Shown in pieces: positions 7,803-15,103 of a DNA stretch of 64,000 bases (positions are counted from its first letter, which is position 1; each line of letters starts with the position of its first letter). The notes below the pieces were generated by a model. It saw nothing but the letters and a program-made list of their open reading frames with translations, was not told the DNA's origin and ran no database searches. This stretch comes from PMP191F sp047602185 (GTDB lineage Bacteria; Bacteroidota; Bacteroidia; Chitinophagales; Chitinophagaceae): the NCBI GenBank assembly GCA_047602185.1, contig JASGHY010000001.1:5518001-5582000 (forward strand), read 5' to 3'. The translations under genes and the position numbers were made by a program.

Positions 7803-9692
7803 CAGACTTTTACTGTTTGTTTTACTGAGCTTGTTTTGCCTGCGGTTTTCCCACACATTGTACCGCACGTAGAACTGCAATGATTTGTTTTTGTCCCGTA
7901 TGTACGCAGGCGAGTTGGGCATGCGGAAATCAGCATAGTTGGACAATGCCTGGTTGTAACGCATACCAATGGTAAAGCGATTGAAGTAATAGTTGAAATC
8001 AACCACTAACCGCCACTCATTGTTCCTGAGCTTATCTGATAAAGAATCGTTTTTGAATTTTGAGTATTTGAACTTCTCCATCTCACGTGGCGGATTGCTG
8101 TTCCAGAACTGTCTTTCTTCGGTGAGTGCAATGCCGCTTAGTAATGATGAGTACTGTACGCCTGCACCCATGAACATGCCGGGCAACGGACTGAAATGTA
8201 TGGTAACCGGCAGGTTGAAATAATACAGTTTACGTGCATAGATGGATGTATAAACAGAGGAGTTGGTAAACGGCCTTGACTGCTTTTGCTGATACAGCAA
8301 TTGCGGGCTTATGAACTGTGGCGCCGAGAACTGAAGCTCTGTCTGTACGTATGTTCTGGGGTTGATATGATACTGCAGGTGCACAGATGGTATGTAATCG
8401 GAAATTGTACTGGGTTTGGCATTGCGGTTAATGCTTAATGCCTGCTGATCATTGATCGGTAGGTTCAGTGGCAATGTAAGCCCTACTACAAAAGTTCCCG
8501 GTCCATCGTTATTGCTGCGTTTCTTATTATTGTTTTTTTCCGGTGCAGCAGGTGCCGGCGGGAACATGGCATCCACATAGTCAGGATACATGGTCGTTAC
8601 CGAATCTTCCAGCGTGGCCGCAGGACTGTTGAACCCTTCTGTAAGACCGGGTGCATTGGCTACCAGCGAACCGGTGGGCTCTTTCTTTTCCGGTACAGGT
8701 TGTTCGTTGACTGGTGCCGGCTGGTTATGGGTTATGTCATTGTCCTTAGTATCACTGTTTTTCTTAACTACCACATTTTTTGCAGGCTGGTCTTTTCGTG
8801 TAGTAGTGCGTGGCCTTTTATTATTTACTGCTACGGAATTGCGCGAAGTAGCAGATGAGCCATTGCGTGTGCTACCGGGTTTAGTGCCTGCAGCTTTGTT
8901 GTTCTTAGCTACGTTGCCTGCCGGTGGAACTGCTCCCCGGTTGCGGTATCTTGAACGTGATGTTGTTGCAGGTTTATCGTGCGATGGTGGTGTTTTGTGC
9001 GATGGCAACGTGTTGGTGCCGGGTGTAAGCTTTTCTGCAGTGTTGTTGCTGGCAGATGGAAGGTCACGCTTTTCAGTGCTGGCAGCGGCAATACTGTTGG
9101 CAGTAGTGTTGTTACCGGGTGAAGTAGTGGCAGTACGGTTATCTTTTGCCGGTGGCAATTTGCCTGCATCGGCAGTATGTGTTTCAGTTTCAGGTAAAGT
9201 GGTAGTTACAGAGCCGTTGGAAGAAGAGTTGTTGTGTAAAATAGCTTCATCAGCAATTGGTTTATTGGTGTTGTTCTGGTTTGTTGGGTTAAGAGGAATT
9301 GCCTGTTGCGGGTTGCCGGGCAATACCGGGTGCACAATAGTGCTTTCCGGGCTGTTTGCCGGAAAACCAACTACAGGGGGGGATGCGGTAGTCTTTACTC
9401 CGCTATCAATGGCAGATGCAGATCTGGCAGCAGTTGCCTGGCGGCTGGGCACAAATTGTTTGCCGGTAAGCCAGGTTCCCAGGAATACAAGTGCGGTCAT
9501 GGTGCCGAAGATCCACCATTGGCCGCCGCCTCGTATGCTGCCACTTCCTCCACCGCCGCCGCTTCCGCCACGGGGCATCTCCTTGTCGAGCAAGGAGCGC
9601 ATTTCTTCCCACGAAGAATGATCACCTGCGGGGGGAGGTAGGTTGTTCAGTTTATCTGCCAAGTGTCGTTCGTATGGTTGCCTTTCGTTCAT
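7788..9692 (-). CDS. Membrane-tethered protein with long linker and C-terminal outer-membrane barrel domain
   Basis: A 634-residue protein starting at the ATG at 9692, 5 nt after the sigma-factor stop. Order of parts: a short cytoplasmic N-terminus (residues 1-40) with a DKLNNLPPPAGDHSSWEEM segment; a Gly/Ser run (41-52); one membrane helix (59-76, WWIFGTMTALVFLGTWLTG); a linker of about 300 residues rich in Thr, Asn, Ser, Pro and Lys; and from about residue 394 a beta-rich domain of the outer-membrane-beta-barrel type (FVVGLTLPLNLP, later many Tyr/Phe-ended strands). I infer that the N-terminus is an anti-sigma-like contact for the ECF factor encoded just upstream and that the linker spans the periplasm. 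No named anti-sigma domain is visible. GC-rich, repetitive codons mark the linker. Confidence 0.7.
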   Translation of the reverse strand: MNERQPYERHLADKLNNLPPPAGDHSSWEEMRSLLDKEMPRGGSGGGGGSGSIRGGGQWWIFGTMTALVFLGTWLTGKQFVPSRQATAARSASAIDSGVKTTASPPVVGFPANSPESTIVHPVLPGNPQQAIPLNPTNQNNTNKPIADEAILHNNSSSNGSVTTTLPETETHTADAGKLPPAKDNRTATTSPGNNTTANSIAAASTEKRDLPSASNNTAEKLTPGTNTLPSHKTPPSHDKPATTSRSRYRNRGAVPPAGNVAKNNKAAGTKPGSTRNGSSATSRNSVAVNNKRPRTTTRKDQPAKNVVVKKNSDTKDNDITHNQPAPVNEQPVPEKKEPTGSLVANAPGLTEGFNSPAATLEDSVTTMYPDYVDAMFPPAPAAPEKNNNKKRSNNDGPGTFVVGLTLPLNLPINDQQALSINRNAKPSTISDYIPSVHLQYHINPRTYVQTELQFSAPQFISPQLLYQQKQSRPFTNSSVYTSIYARKLYYFNLPVTIHFSPLPGMFMGAGVQYSSLLSGIALTEERQFWNSNPPREMEKFKYSKFKNDSLSDKLRNNEWRLVVDFNYYFNRFTIGMRYNQALSNYADFRMPNSPAYIRDKNKSLQFYVRYNVWENRRQNKLSKTNSKSLLTFK

Positions 9693-9697
9693 TACGG

Positions 9698-10243
9698 TTA
9701 CACTTGCAAGGTTTGTAATAATTGTTTCAGTTGCCTGCGGGCTTCGCTCAGGTGCCATTTGCTGGTACCCTCGCTGATGCCTACAAGGTTGGCTATTTCG
9801 CGATGATTATATCCTTCTACAACATACAGATTAAATACGGTACGGGTGGCAGGCGATAATTGCTGTACCAGTTGTAACACTTCCTGCGATGACATGCGTT
9901 GGATAGCATCTGCATCTATGGCAGGTTCTTCCGCTTTTTCCAGTTCTATTACTTGAAATTTCCCTCTTTGCCTGATGAAGTCTATGGCGGTATGTACAAC
10001 TATGGTGCGTATCCAGGTGTATAGCGATGCTTTGGAAGCATTGTAGGTATGCATGTTTTTATACACTTTCAGAAAACCATTATGCAGTACTTCTATGGCA
10101 TCTTCCTCGTTACGGGTATAGCGCATGCAAATAGAGATCATTGGTCCGTAGAACTGCTTGTACAGCTTCTCCTGGGCCTTACGGCTATTGTTGATACAAC
10201 CGTTTACCAATGCTATTTCATCATCACTTAACGCCAAATACAC
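9698..10243 (-). CDS. ECF-type RNA polymerase sigma factor
   Basis: A 181-residue sigma-70 family protein. Region 2 is seen in QEKLYKQFYGPMISICMRY, then DAIEVLHNGFLKVYKNMHTY (the -10-binding part). Region 4 is the C-terminal helix-turn-helix, LSPATRTVFNLYVVEGYNHR followed by EIANLVGISEGTSKWHLSEA. The best start is a GTG at 10243; a TTG two codons later is the alternative. No regions 1 or 3 are present, as expected for the ECF group. It is co-transcribed with the tethered barrel gene 5 nt downstream, which probably controls it. Upstream lies the 1.8 kb gene-free repeat region. Confidence 0.9.
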   Translation of the reverse strand: MYLALSDDEIALVNGCINNSRKAQEKLYKQFYGPMISICMRYTRNEEDAIEVLHNGFLKVYKNMHTYNASKASLYTWIRTIVVHTAIDFIRQRGKFQVIELEKAEEPAIDADAIQRMSSQEVLQLVQQLSPATRTVFNLYVVEGYNHREIANLVGISEGTSKWHLSEARRQLKQLLQTLQV

Positions 10244-10982
10244 CGTTGTTTTAGATATACTGCCTGTTCCTGTTTTTCTGATGTCACTTCAGTTTCCTGC
10301 CCTCAAAAACAGTCTTTGTACGTCAACGGTCACAAAGATCGGATTATTTTGAGCTGAAGTAGCCTCAAATGGTAAGCACAGGCCGGCATAAGCCTTAAAA
10401 GTTTGTAACAATTTCATAAATAAGGCGCTGGATGGATATGGATTATTCTTAATGTTTTCTTAAGCTTTTAGGCAAAACACATCAATTAAAGTGTAATATA
10501 CGATAGCAGGTAAGGCTGGCGTTGGCTGGCAGACCGGCTTTTTTTATAAAAATCTATGAATGGATGTTTGGAGGGGATCAGGGGTGCCGGATTCCGGATT
10601 CCCGTTACCGGTTACTAGCTGTGAGCTGCGAGCCACGAGCCAAATACAGTAGCTGCCCGTACTTCGTACTTCTAATTTCGTATTTACTTGTCTGCTTGCC
10701 ACATTAGGCGTTTCCCTGTTTAAGCTATACCTGGTTATTGTTTTATTCCCCAGATCTCTCAATCCCCAAATCATAAATTCCCCATAATTCCCTCCCCGGG
10801 ACGCCTGGCTTAGTGGCCGGGTGAAGGCTGTTTTGTTATGGTCTTACAGGGGACAGCTTATGACCAGGTTATGTCCAGCTTGTATATTAAAGCGTATCCA
10901 CTAAGGGTTTAAACGGGAATTTTCGAAAACCTGGTGTTTGTTTGGTATGGATCTGGTGTAGCGTTGGTAGGTGGTATTCCTC
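10244..10982. other. Gene-free stretch upstream of the sigma factor
   Basis: I find no supportable gene in these 739 bases. The first 120 should contain the sigma-factor promoter. From about 10590 to 10690 the sequence becomes phrase-like (ATTCCGGATTCC, CGTACTTCGTACTTC, TAATTTCGTATTTAC), resembling short dispersed repeats elsewhere in this window. Short open frames here have no start signal or family look. Confidence 0.6.
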
Positions 10983-11011
10983 GTGAGACGTGAATCGTCA
11001 GTCGTGAGTAG
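10983..11011. repeat. Dispersed 29-nt repeat, inverted copy at 46341-46369
   Basis: It begins GTGAGACGTGAATCGTCAG and matches the reverse complement of 46341-46369 at 27 of 29 positions. It is internally made of near-copies of the word GTGARTCGT, and sits at the left edge of the duplicated spacer. Confidence 0.75.
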
Positions 11012-11039
11012 GTTGTTGATTAATTGGTGATCCGGGGAT

Positions 11040-11180
11040 GGTGCCAGGAATTGAGCATCATCGTAAGCATACGGGATTATCATCGGTTCGATTCGTCCGG
11101 TTAGTAAAAGCGCATTTAGTAAAAAACGTGGGGTTGGGATATCACAGATTTCGTGGATTGAGGAATATGGATTGCGGGAT
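11040..11180. repeat. Duplicated spacer block, copy A
   Basis: Consists of a 24-nt segment (11040-11063, GGTGCCAGGAATTGAGCATC...) shared exactly with 11339-11362, a 19-nt insert (11064-11082) missing from copy B, and a 98-nt segment (11083-11180) that matches 11363-11460 at 92 of 98 positions. No open frame is conserved between the copies. Confidence 0.85.
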
Positions 11181-11186
11181 CGTGAG

Positions 11187-11291
11187 TCAATGTCATTTAG
11201 TTAAGCGTTTTACTTCCGGCGGGTGGGGACACCCGCCGGGGGACGTGCCCGTGGCTGGTGTCTTCACCAGCCACTAACTAAACGATATTGA
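11187..11291. mobile_element. Hairpin element 1 with terminal inverted repeats (MITE/REPIN-like)
   Basis: About 105 bp. The left end TCAATGTCATTTAGTTA (11187-11203) is the inverted counterpart of the right end TAACTAAACGATATTGA (11275-11291), 15 of 17 matching. Inside are two perfect 10-bp hairpins: 11216-11239 (CCGGCGGGTG, loop GGGA, CACCCGCCGG) and 11251-11274 (GTGGCTGGTG, loop TCTT, CACCAGCCAC). No protein-coding content. Mobility is inferred only from the structure and from the two similar elements nearby. Confidence 0.55.
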
Positions 11292-11338
11292 ATCGTGAGT
11301 GGTGAGTGGGTCGTTGATTAATTATTGTTCCCGAGGGT

Positions 11339-11460
11339 GGTGCCAGGAATTGAGCATCATCGTCGGTTCGATTCGTCCGGTTGGTAAAAGCGCATTTAGT
11401 AAAAAACGTGGGGTTAAGATATCACAGATTGCGCGGATTGAGGAATATGAATTGCGGGAT
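11339..11460. repeat. Duplicated spacer block, copy B
   Basis: The second copy of the block at 11040-11180, lacking its 19-nt insert. Both copies are followed by the left end of a hairpin element and preceded by a GTTGATTAATT phrase, so the spacer and element seem to have been duplicated as one unit of about 300 bp. Confidence 0.85.
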
Positions 11461-11497
11461 TTCTGATGTAGGGATTTTGGGATTGTGAGTTGTGAAT

Positions 11498-11686
11498 CAA
11501 TGTCATTGAATTAAGAAAGGGCCACAGCGTGGCCTCCTGTTTATAGAAATGATCGTAATAAGCATATCGCGGCTCCGGTAGATGAGCCTCCGGTCCTTCA
11601 CAGGAAGCTCCTACCGGAGCTGATACCTTTTAAAATTGATTTTCTATAAACAGGTAGCTCCTCCGGAGCTTAATTCAATGATGTTG
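11498..11686. mobile_element. Hairpin element 2 with terminal inverted repeats and a REPIN-like pair
   Basis: About 189 bp. Its ends are 18-nt inverted repeats with two mismatches, including a perfect 12-nt core (CATTGAATTAAG at 11504-11515 and CTTAATTCAATG at 11669-11680). Inside, two 15-nt hairpins of unrelated sequence, GGCCACAGCGTGGCC (11520-11534) and AGCTCCTCCGGAGCT (11656-11670), each carry the same tail CCTGTTTATAGAAA (11536-11549 and, inverted, 11641-11654). A further inverted pair GCTCCGGTAG/CTACCGGAGC lies at 11572-11581 and 11611-11620. This is the geometry of paired repetitive extragenic palindromes. Confidence 0.6.
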
Positions 11687-11702
11687 AGTCGTGAATCGTC
11701 AA

Positions 11703-11908
11703 CTAATGTCGTTTGGTTAAGGGCTTTTATTCCGGCGGGTGGGATGCGTATGTGGCTGGTGTTCTTTTCCCCTGCCCTAAAGGACAGGGCAAGTACAATG
11801 AATGTAATATTTTATGCAAATCATGTCTGTTTACCGGCTAAAGCCGGACATTGTATTGGCTATCGATCGCTGCGGCCATCTTTACTACTCTTAACTAAAA
11901 GATATTGA
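11703..11908. mobile_element. Hairpin element 3, degenerate relative of element 1
   Basis: About 206 bp. The left end CTAATGTCGTTTGGTTAAG (11703-11721) and the right end CTTAACTAAAAGATATTGA (11890-11908) are inverted relatives, 14 of 19 matching. The left third repeats the start of element 1 (TTCCGGCGGGTGGG, then GTGGCTGGTGT) with the palindrome arms lost. New hairpins are TGCCCT/AGGGCA at 11773-11791 and CCGGCTAAAGCCGG at 11834-11847. Confidence 0.5.
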
Positions 11909-11960
11909 ATCGCCAATCGTGAGGAGGTCGTTGATGAATTGCTGGTCCTGGAATTACTGA

Positions 11961-12000
11961 CGATTGCCGTCTGCCGATCCACGATTTCACGCTCCCGAAA
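11961..12000. repeat. Perfect 40-nt dispersed repeat, inverted copy at 26440-26479
   Basis: These 40 bases begin CGATTGCCGTCTGCCGATCC and are identical to the reverse complement of 26440-26479 (40 of 40). Both copies are intergenic, near the 3' end of a gene. Confidence 0.9.
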
Positions 12001-12023
12001 CTTTAAACCCGGACACGGCCTGC

Positions 12024-12518
12024 TTAACTAAACTCCAGCCGCTGTGTGTCTCCCTCCCATTTGCCGAGGAGTTCTTCAGCTTTTTGGTAGCGGAACCGGA
12101 AGATGTGATGAAGCTGATGACGTACCCAAAGACTGTTGACAAGATCGCCTAGAAAGCCCAAAGGAACTTTGTAGTGTACAATGTCTGTCATTTCCACACC
12201 GCCATCAATGGGTAGAAAATGGTGTTGATGATGCCATAAACTGTAAGGACCGTAGCGCTGCTCGTCTACAAATAACTGGTGAGGGATCACCTGGGTGATC
12301 TCTGTCATCCAGTACAGGGGAATGCCTGCAATGGGGCTGATCTTGTATTCAATGATCTGACCGGGATAAATGACCTCGCCATGGTGTACGGAGGTTACCC
12401 TGAAATTGAGTGAGGCCGGGGTAATGGTGGCCAGGTTTTCAGGGCGTGAAAAGAAACGCCAGACAGTATGAATGTCGGCAGGTATTTTCTGAACGGCTTT
12501 AATGCGGTGTACTGACAT
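12024..12518 (-). CDS. SRPBCC (START-like) family protein
   Basis: A 164-residue soluble protein. The opening IKAVQKIPADIHTVWRFFSR followed by PENLATITP is the hallmark of the polyketide-cyclase/dehydrase-like SRPBCC group, a helix-grip fold with a deep hydrophobic cavity. The centre (PGQIIEYKISPIAGIPLYWM) and the C-terminal long helix (FRYQKAEELLGKW) also fit. Such proteins bind lipids or other hydrophobic molecules; the ligand cannot be predicted. It is the last gene of a minus-strand operon, 27 nt after the hybrid kinase stop, which suggests a link to that signalling pathway. There is no signal peptide, so it is cytoplasmic. Confidence 0.75.
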   Translation of the reverse strand: MSVHRIKAVQKIPADIHTVWRFFSRPENLATITPASLNFRVTSVHHGEVIYPGQIIEYKISPIAGIPLYWMTEITQVIPHQLFVDEQRYGPYSLWHHQHHFLPIDGGVEMTDIVHYKVPLGFLGDLVNSLWVRHQLHHIFRFRYQKAEELLGKWEGDTQRLEFS

Positions 12519-12545
12519 AGCAGAAGGAACAGCAGCAACAGCCGT

Positions 12546-15059
12546 TTAGTTGAGCGAAAACTCTTTTTTCAATTGTTCAATACATTGACTCACGACTGTA
12601 TCAAGTTTCTGTACCAGGGTGTCGATCTCGTTATCGCTCAGGGCTTTTTTATTGCCGTTTGTTTCAATAGTACGGATATCATCTTTGAGCGATATAATAC
12701 CCATGGTATCAATGGTGGGTTTTAGCCTGTGTGCCAGTTTGCCAAGTGCGGGCCAGTTTTGCTGTTGTACCAGCTGTTGCATCTCATTGAGTGAAGCAGG
12801 CATAGTGTCAATAAACATACCTACCATACGCTTTATGAATGCCTGGTCGCCACCTGAAATGGCCTGCAGTTCTTTCAGATCATACAGCAATTGCTGTGAT
12901 GCTGCTGTATTGGTTTGTACAGCCTGTGATTGGTCGTTAAGGTTGCGGGAAATCATAGTATATAGTTTTGACTCATCAAATGGTTTTGATACATAGCCGT
13001 TCATGCCTACAGCCAGGTATTTTTCACTATCACCTTTTAATGCATTGGCAGTGAGCGCTACAATAGGAATTGTGGCTTTGCGTGTATCAGACAATTTACG
13101 GATGTGTTTTGTTGCTTCTATGCCATCCATTTCAGGCATTTGTATATCCATCAGTACAAGATCGAAATCATGTTGCTTTACCTGCTCTACTGCATCACGG
13201 CCATTACCGGCTACGGTTACTTCAAGTCCCCATGATTCCATGATATGTTTTGCCAGGTATTGATTCAGTTCTACATCTTCGGCCAGTAAAATTTTTCGCC
13301 TGCCAAGATGTTTGCGCTGATTGATGTCCTGTACATGTGGTAACTGTTCCGGGTTTTCAGTACTGGTTTTGAAAGGCAAAATAAAACTGAATACAGATCC
13401 TTCGTTCTCATTGCTCTTTACCTGTAGTTCGCCACCCATTAACTGGATCATTTCACGACAGATGCTTAAGCCTAATCCTGTGCCGCCATATTTGCGTGAT
13501 ACGGAAGAGTGTGCCTGCGTGAAGGGTTCAAAAACATCATTCAGTTTGTCCTGCGGAATACCAATGCCGGTATCCTGTACAGAGAAACAGATCGATATCT
13601 GCTCCTTTTTCTCCTTTACAATATGTGTTTGTACAGTTACGCTACCGGTGTCGGTAAATTTGAGCGCATTGCTGATGAGGTTGTTCAATACCTGGTTGAG
13701 CCTGTGCGGATCACCCACTACCACCAGGTCTTCGGGAAGGTTGTTATTGTAGGTTAATACAATGTCTTTTTCGTCTGCTTTGAAAATAAATGACTGTACA
13801 CACATTGCTACCCTCCGGGCCAGTGAAAAAGATACTTCTTCAAACTGCAGTTTGCCCATGATGGTCTTTTCCAGGTCGAGCACATCATTTACGATCTTCA
13901 GCAGGTTGTTGGCTGACTCCTGGATAAGCTCCAGGTATTTCATCTGCTGACGATCAAGGTTGGTTTTTGCCAGCAGGCCGGCCATGCCTAATACGCCGTT
14001 CATAGGCGTACGTATTTCGTGGCTCATGTTGGCAAGAAATATTTCTTTGGCCCTGGCAGCTTCTTCGGTGAGTTGTTTGGCGGTGCGTAGTTCACGCTCC
14101 TCTTCTATGCGGCTGGTAATGTTTTGTGCAAAGCCGATGATGTAGGTGTCTGTACCGGCCTCTTCCATTTTATAATTCTGGTAAAGGAGGAAGAGTAATT
14201 GCCCGTTCTTGCACCTTACCCTGAAAACGCCTTCGTCTTTACCGTTTTTCAGGATATCGGACAGGTAGCGGTTAACAAATTTTGCCCTGTCTTCCTCGGG
14301 TAAAAATTCATAGATCTTTTTGCCGGTCATTTCTTCTGCCGTGTAGCCCATCAGTTGGTACAGTGCAGGGTTGATGCTGAGTAAGGTGCCTGTTGCATCG
14401 TGTGTGCAGATGAGTGCCTGGCTAAAGGTGAAGAGATCGTGATAGCGTTTTTCGCTACGCTGGATCTTTTGTTCTATTTTCTTAAGCTCGGTAATGTTTG
14501 CTCCATAGCCTATCAGCATTTTTATATTGCCCTGTTGATCCATTACCGGGTAAATATTACGCTGCTGGTATTCTACGCGGCCATCGGGCAGTACAAATTC
14601 TTCTTCCCAGGACCTTAGTTGTTTTGATCGTAATACTTCTTCCACAATGGCTTTGCGTCGCAGGGCGAGGTCCATTGGTTTGTGGCGGGCCTGGCAATAG
14701 TCTTCATCTTTTTTACCTATCAGCCATTCACGCAGAGCCTTATCGCTTACAGCCTGTGGATTCAGGAACAGGAATGTCCTGTCAGGATTCATAACAGCCA
14801 CATCACCGGGCAACTGGTTTAGTACGTCTTCGTAGAATTGCCGTTGCTCGGCCAGTTGTTTGTTGGCTGCGTTACAATCCTGCTGATCAGCAGGTGTACC
14901 GGTGCTGTTGTGTGATGATGATTGCAGGCGGGTGATCTGTTGCTGTGTGGCAGACAGTTCTTTGTTCTTTTCGGCGAGGGCCGATTCCAATGCTATACGC
15001 ACAGCCTGTTCCTTTTCCAGGCTTTCCCGAAGTAATGCTATCTGCTGCTCGTTTGTCAT
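12546..15059 (-). CDS. Hybrid sensor histidine kinase (PAS-PAS-HisKA-HATPase-REC-HPt)
   Basis: An 837-residue protein without signal peptide or membrane segments. Order: coiled coil (about 1-80), PAS (about 75-195), second PAS (about 200-318), dimerisation domain with phospho-acceptor His347 (MSHEIRTPMNG), ATPase with NLISNALKF, DTGIGIP and GGTGLGLS, receiver domain with Asp638 (LVLMDIQMPEMDG), and a C-terminal HPt domain with His777 (LAHRLKPT). The full His-Asp-His relay needs an outside receiver; the obvious partner is the sigma-54 regulator encoded 44 nt upstream. The kinase is cytoplasmic and probably senses an internal ligand through its PAS domains. The signal is unknown. Confidence 0.9.
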   Translation of the reverse strand: MTNEQQIALLRESLEKEQAVRIALESALAEKNKELSATQQQITRLQSSSHNSTGTPADQQDCNAANKQLAEQRQFYEDVLNQLPGDVAVMNPDRTFLFLNPQAVSDKALREWLIGKKDEDYCQARHKPMDLALRRKAIVEEVLRSKQLRSWEEEFVLPDGRVEYQQRNIYPVMDQQGNIKMLIGYGANITELKKIEQKIQRSEKRYHDLFTFSQALICTHDATGTLLSINPALYQLMGYTAEEMTGKKIYEFLPEEDRAKFVNRYLSDILKNGKDEGVFRVRCKNGQLLFLLYQNYKMEEAGTDTYIIGFAQNITSRIEEERELRTAKQLTEEAARAKEIFLANMSHEIRTPMNGVLGMAGLLAKTNLDRQQMKYLELIQESANNLLKIVNDVLDLEKTIMGKLQFEEVSFSLARRVAMCVQSFIFKADEKDIVLTYNNNLPEDLVVVGDPHRLNQVLNNLISNALKFTDTGSVTVQTHIVKEKKEQISICFSVQDTGIGIPQDKLNDVFEPFTQAHSSVSRKYGGTGLGLSICREMIQLMGGELQVKSNENEGSVFSFILPFKTSTENPEQLPHVQDINQRKHLGRRKILLAEDVELNQYLAKHIMESWGLEVTVAGNGRDAVEQVKQHDFDLVLMDIQMPEMDGIEATKHIRKLSDTRKATIPIVALTANALKGDSEKYLAVGMNGYVSKPFDESKLYTMISRNLNDQSQAVQTNTAASQQLLYDLKELQAISGGDQAFIKRMVGMFIDTMPASLNEMQQLVQQQNWPALGKLAHRLKPTIDTMGIISLKDDIRTIETNGNKKALSDNEIDTLVQKLDTVVSQCIEQLKKEFSLN

Positions 15060-15103
15060 GGATGTAGTTCAGTAATGCCGGAAAATAAAGAGTGTTGTAC
15101 TCC

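Noticed and set aside
8590..9621. A 343-codon open frame on the plus strand opposite the tethered barrel gene
   Set aside because: It mirrors the low-complexity Thr/Asn/Pro linker of the minus-strand gene; its protein is an unlikely Leu/Val/Gly run without motifs or start signal.
11083..11100. TCGGTTCGATTCGTCCGG resembling a tRNA T-arm, also in copy B at 11363
   Set aside because: No acceptor stem, anticodon arm or D-arm can be found around either copy; it is simply part of the duplicated spacer.
10522..11277. Several 60-90-codon frames in the gene-free region
   Set aside because: They cross hairpins and repeat boundaries, are not conserved between the duplicated copies and lack start signals.
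10983..11515. Possible CRISPR array because of spaced repeats
   Set aside because: Only two long copies with unequal, internally repetitive spacers and no cas genes; the structure fits hairpin elements instead.
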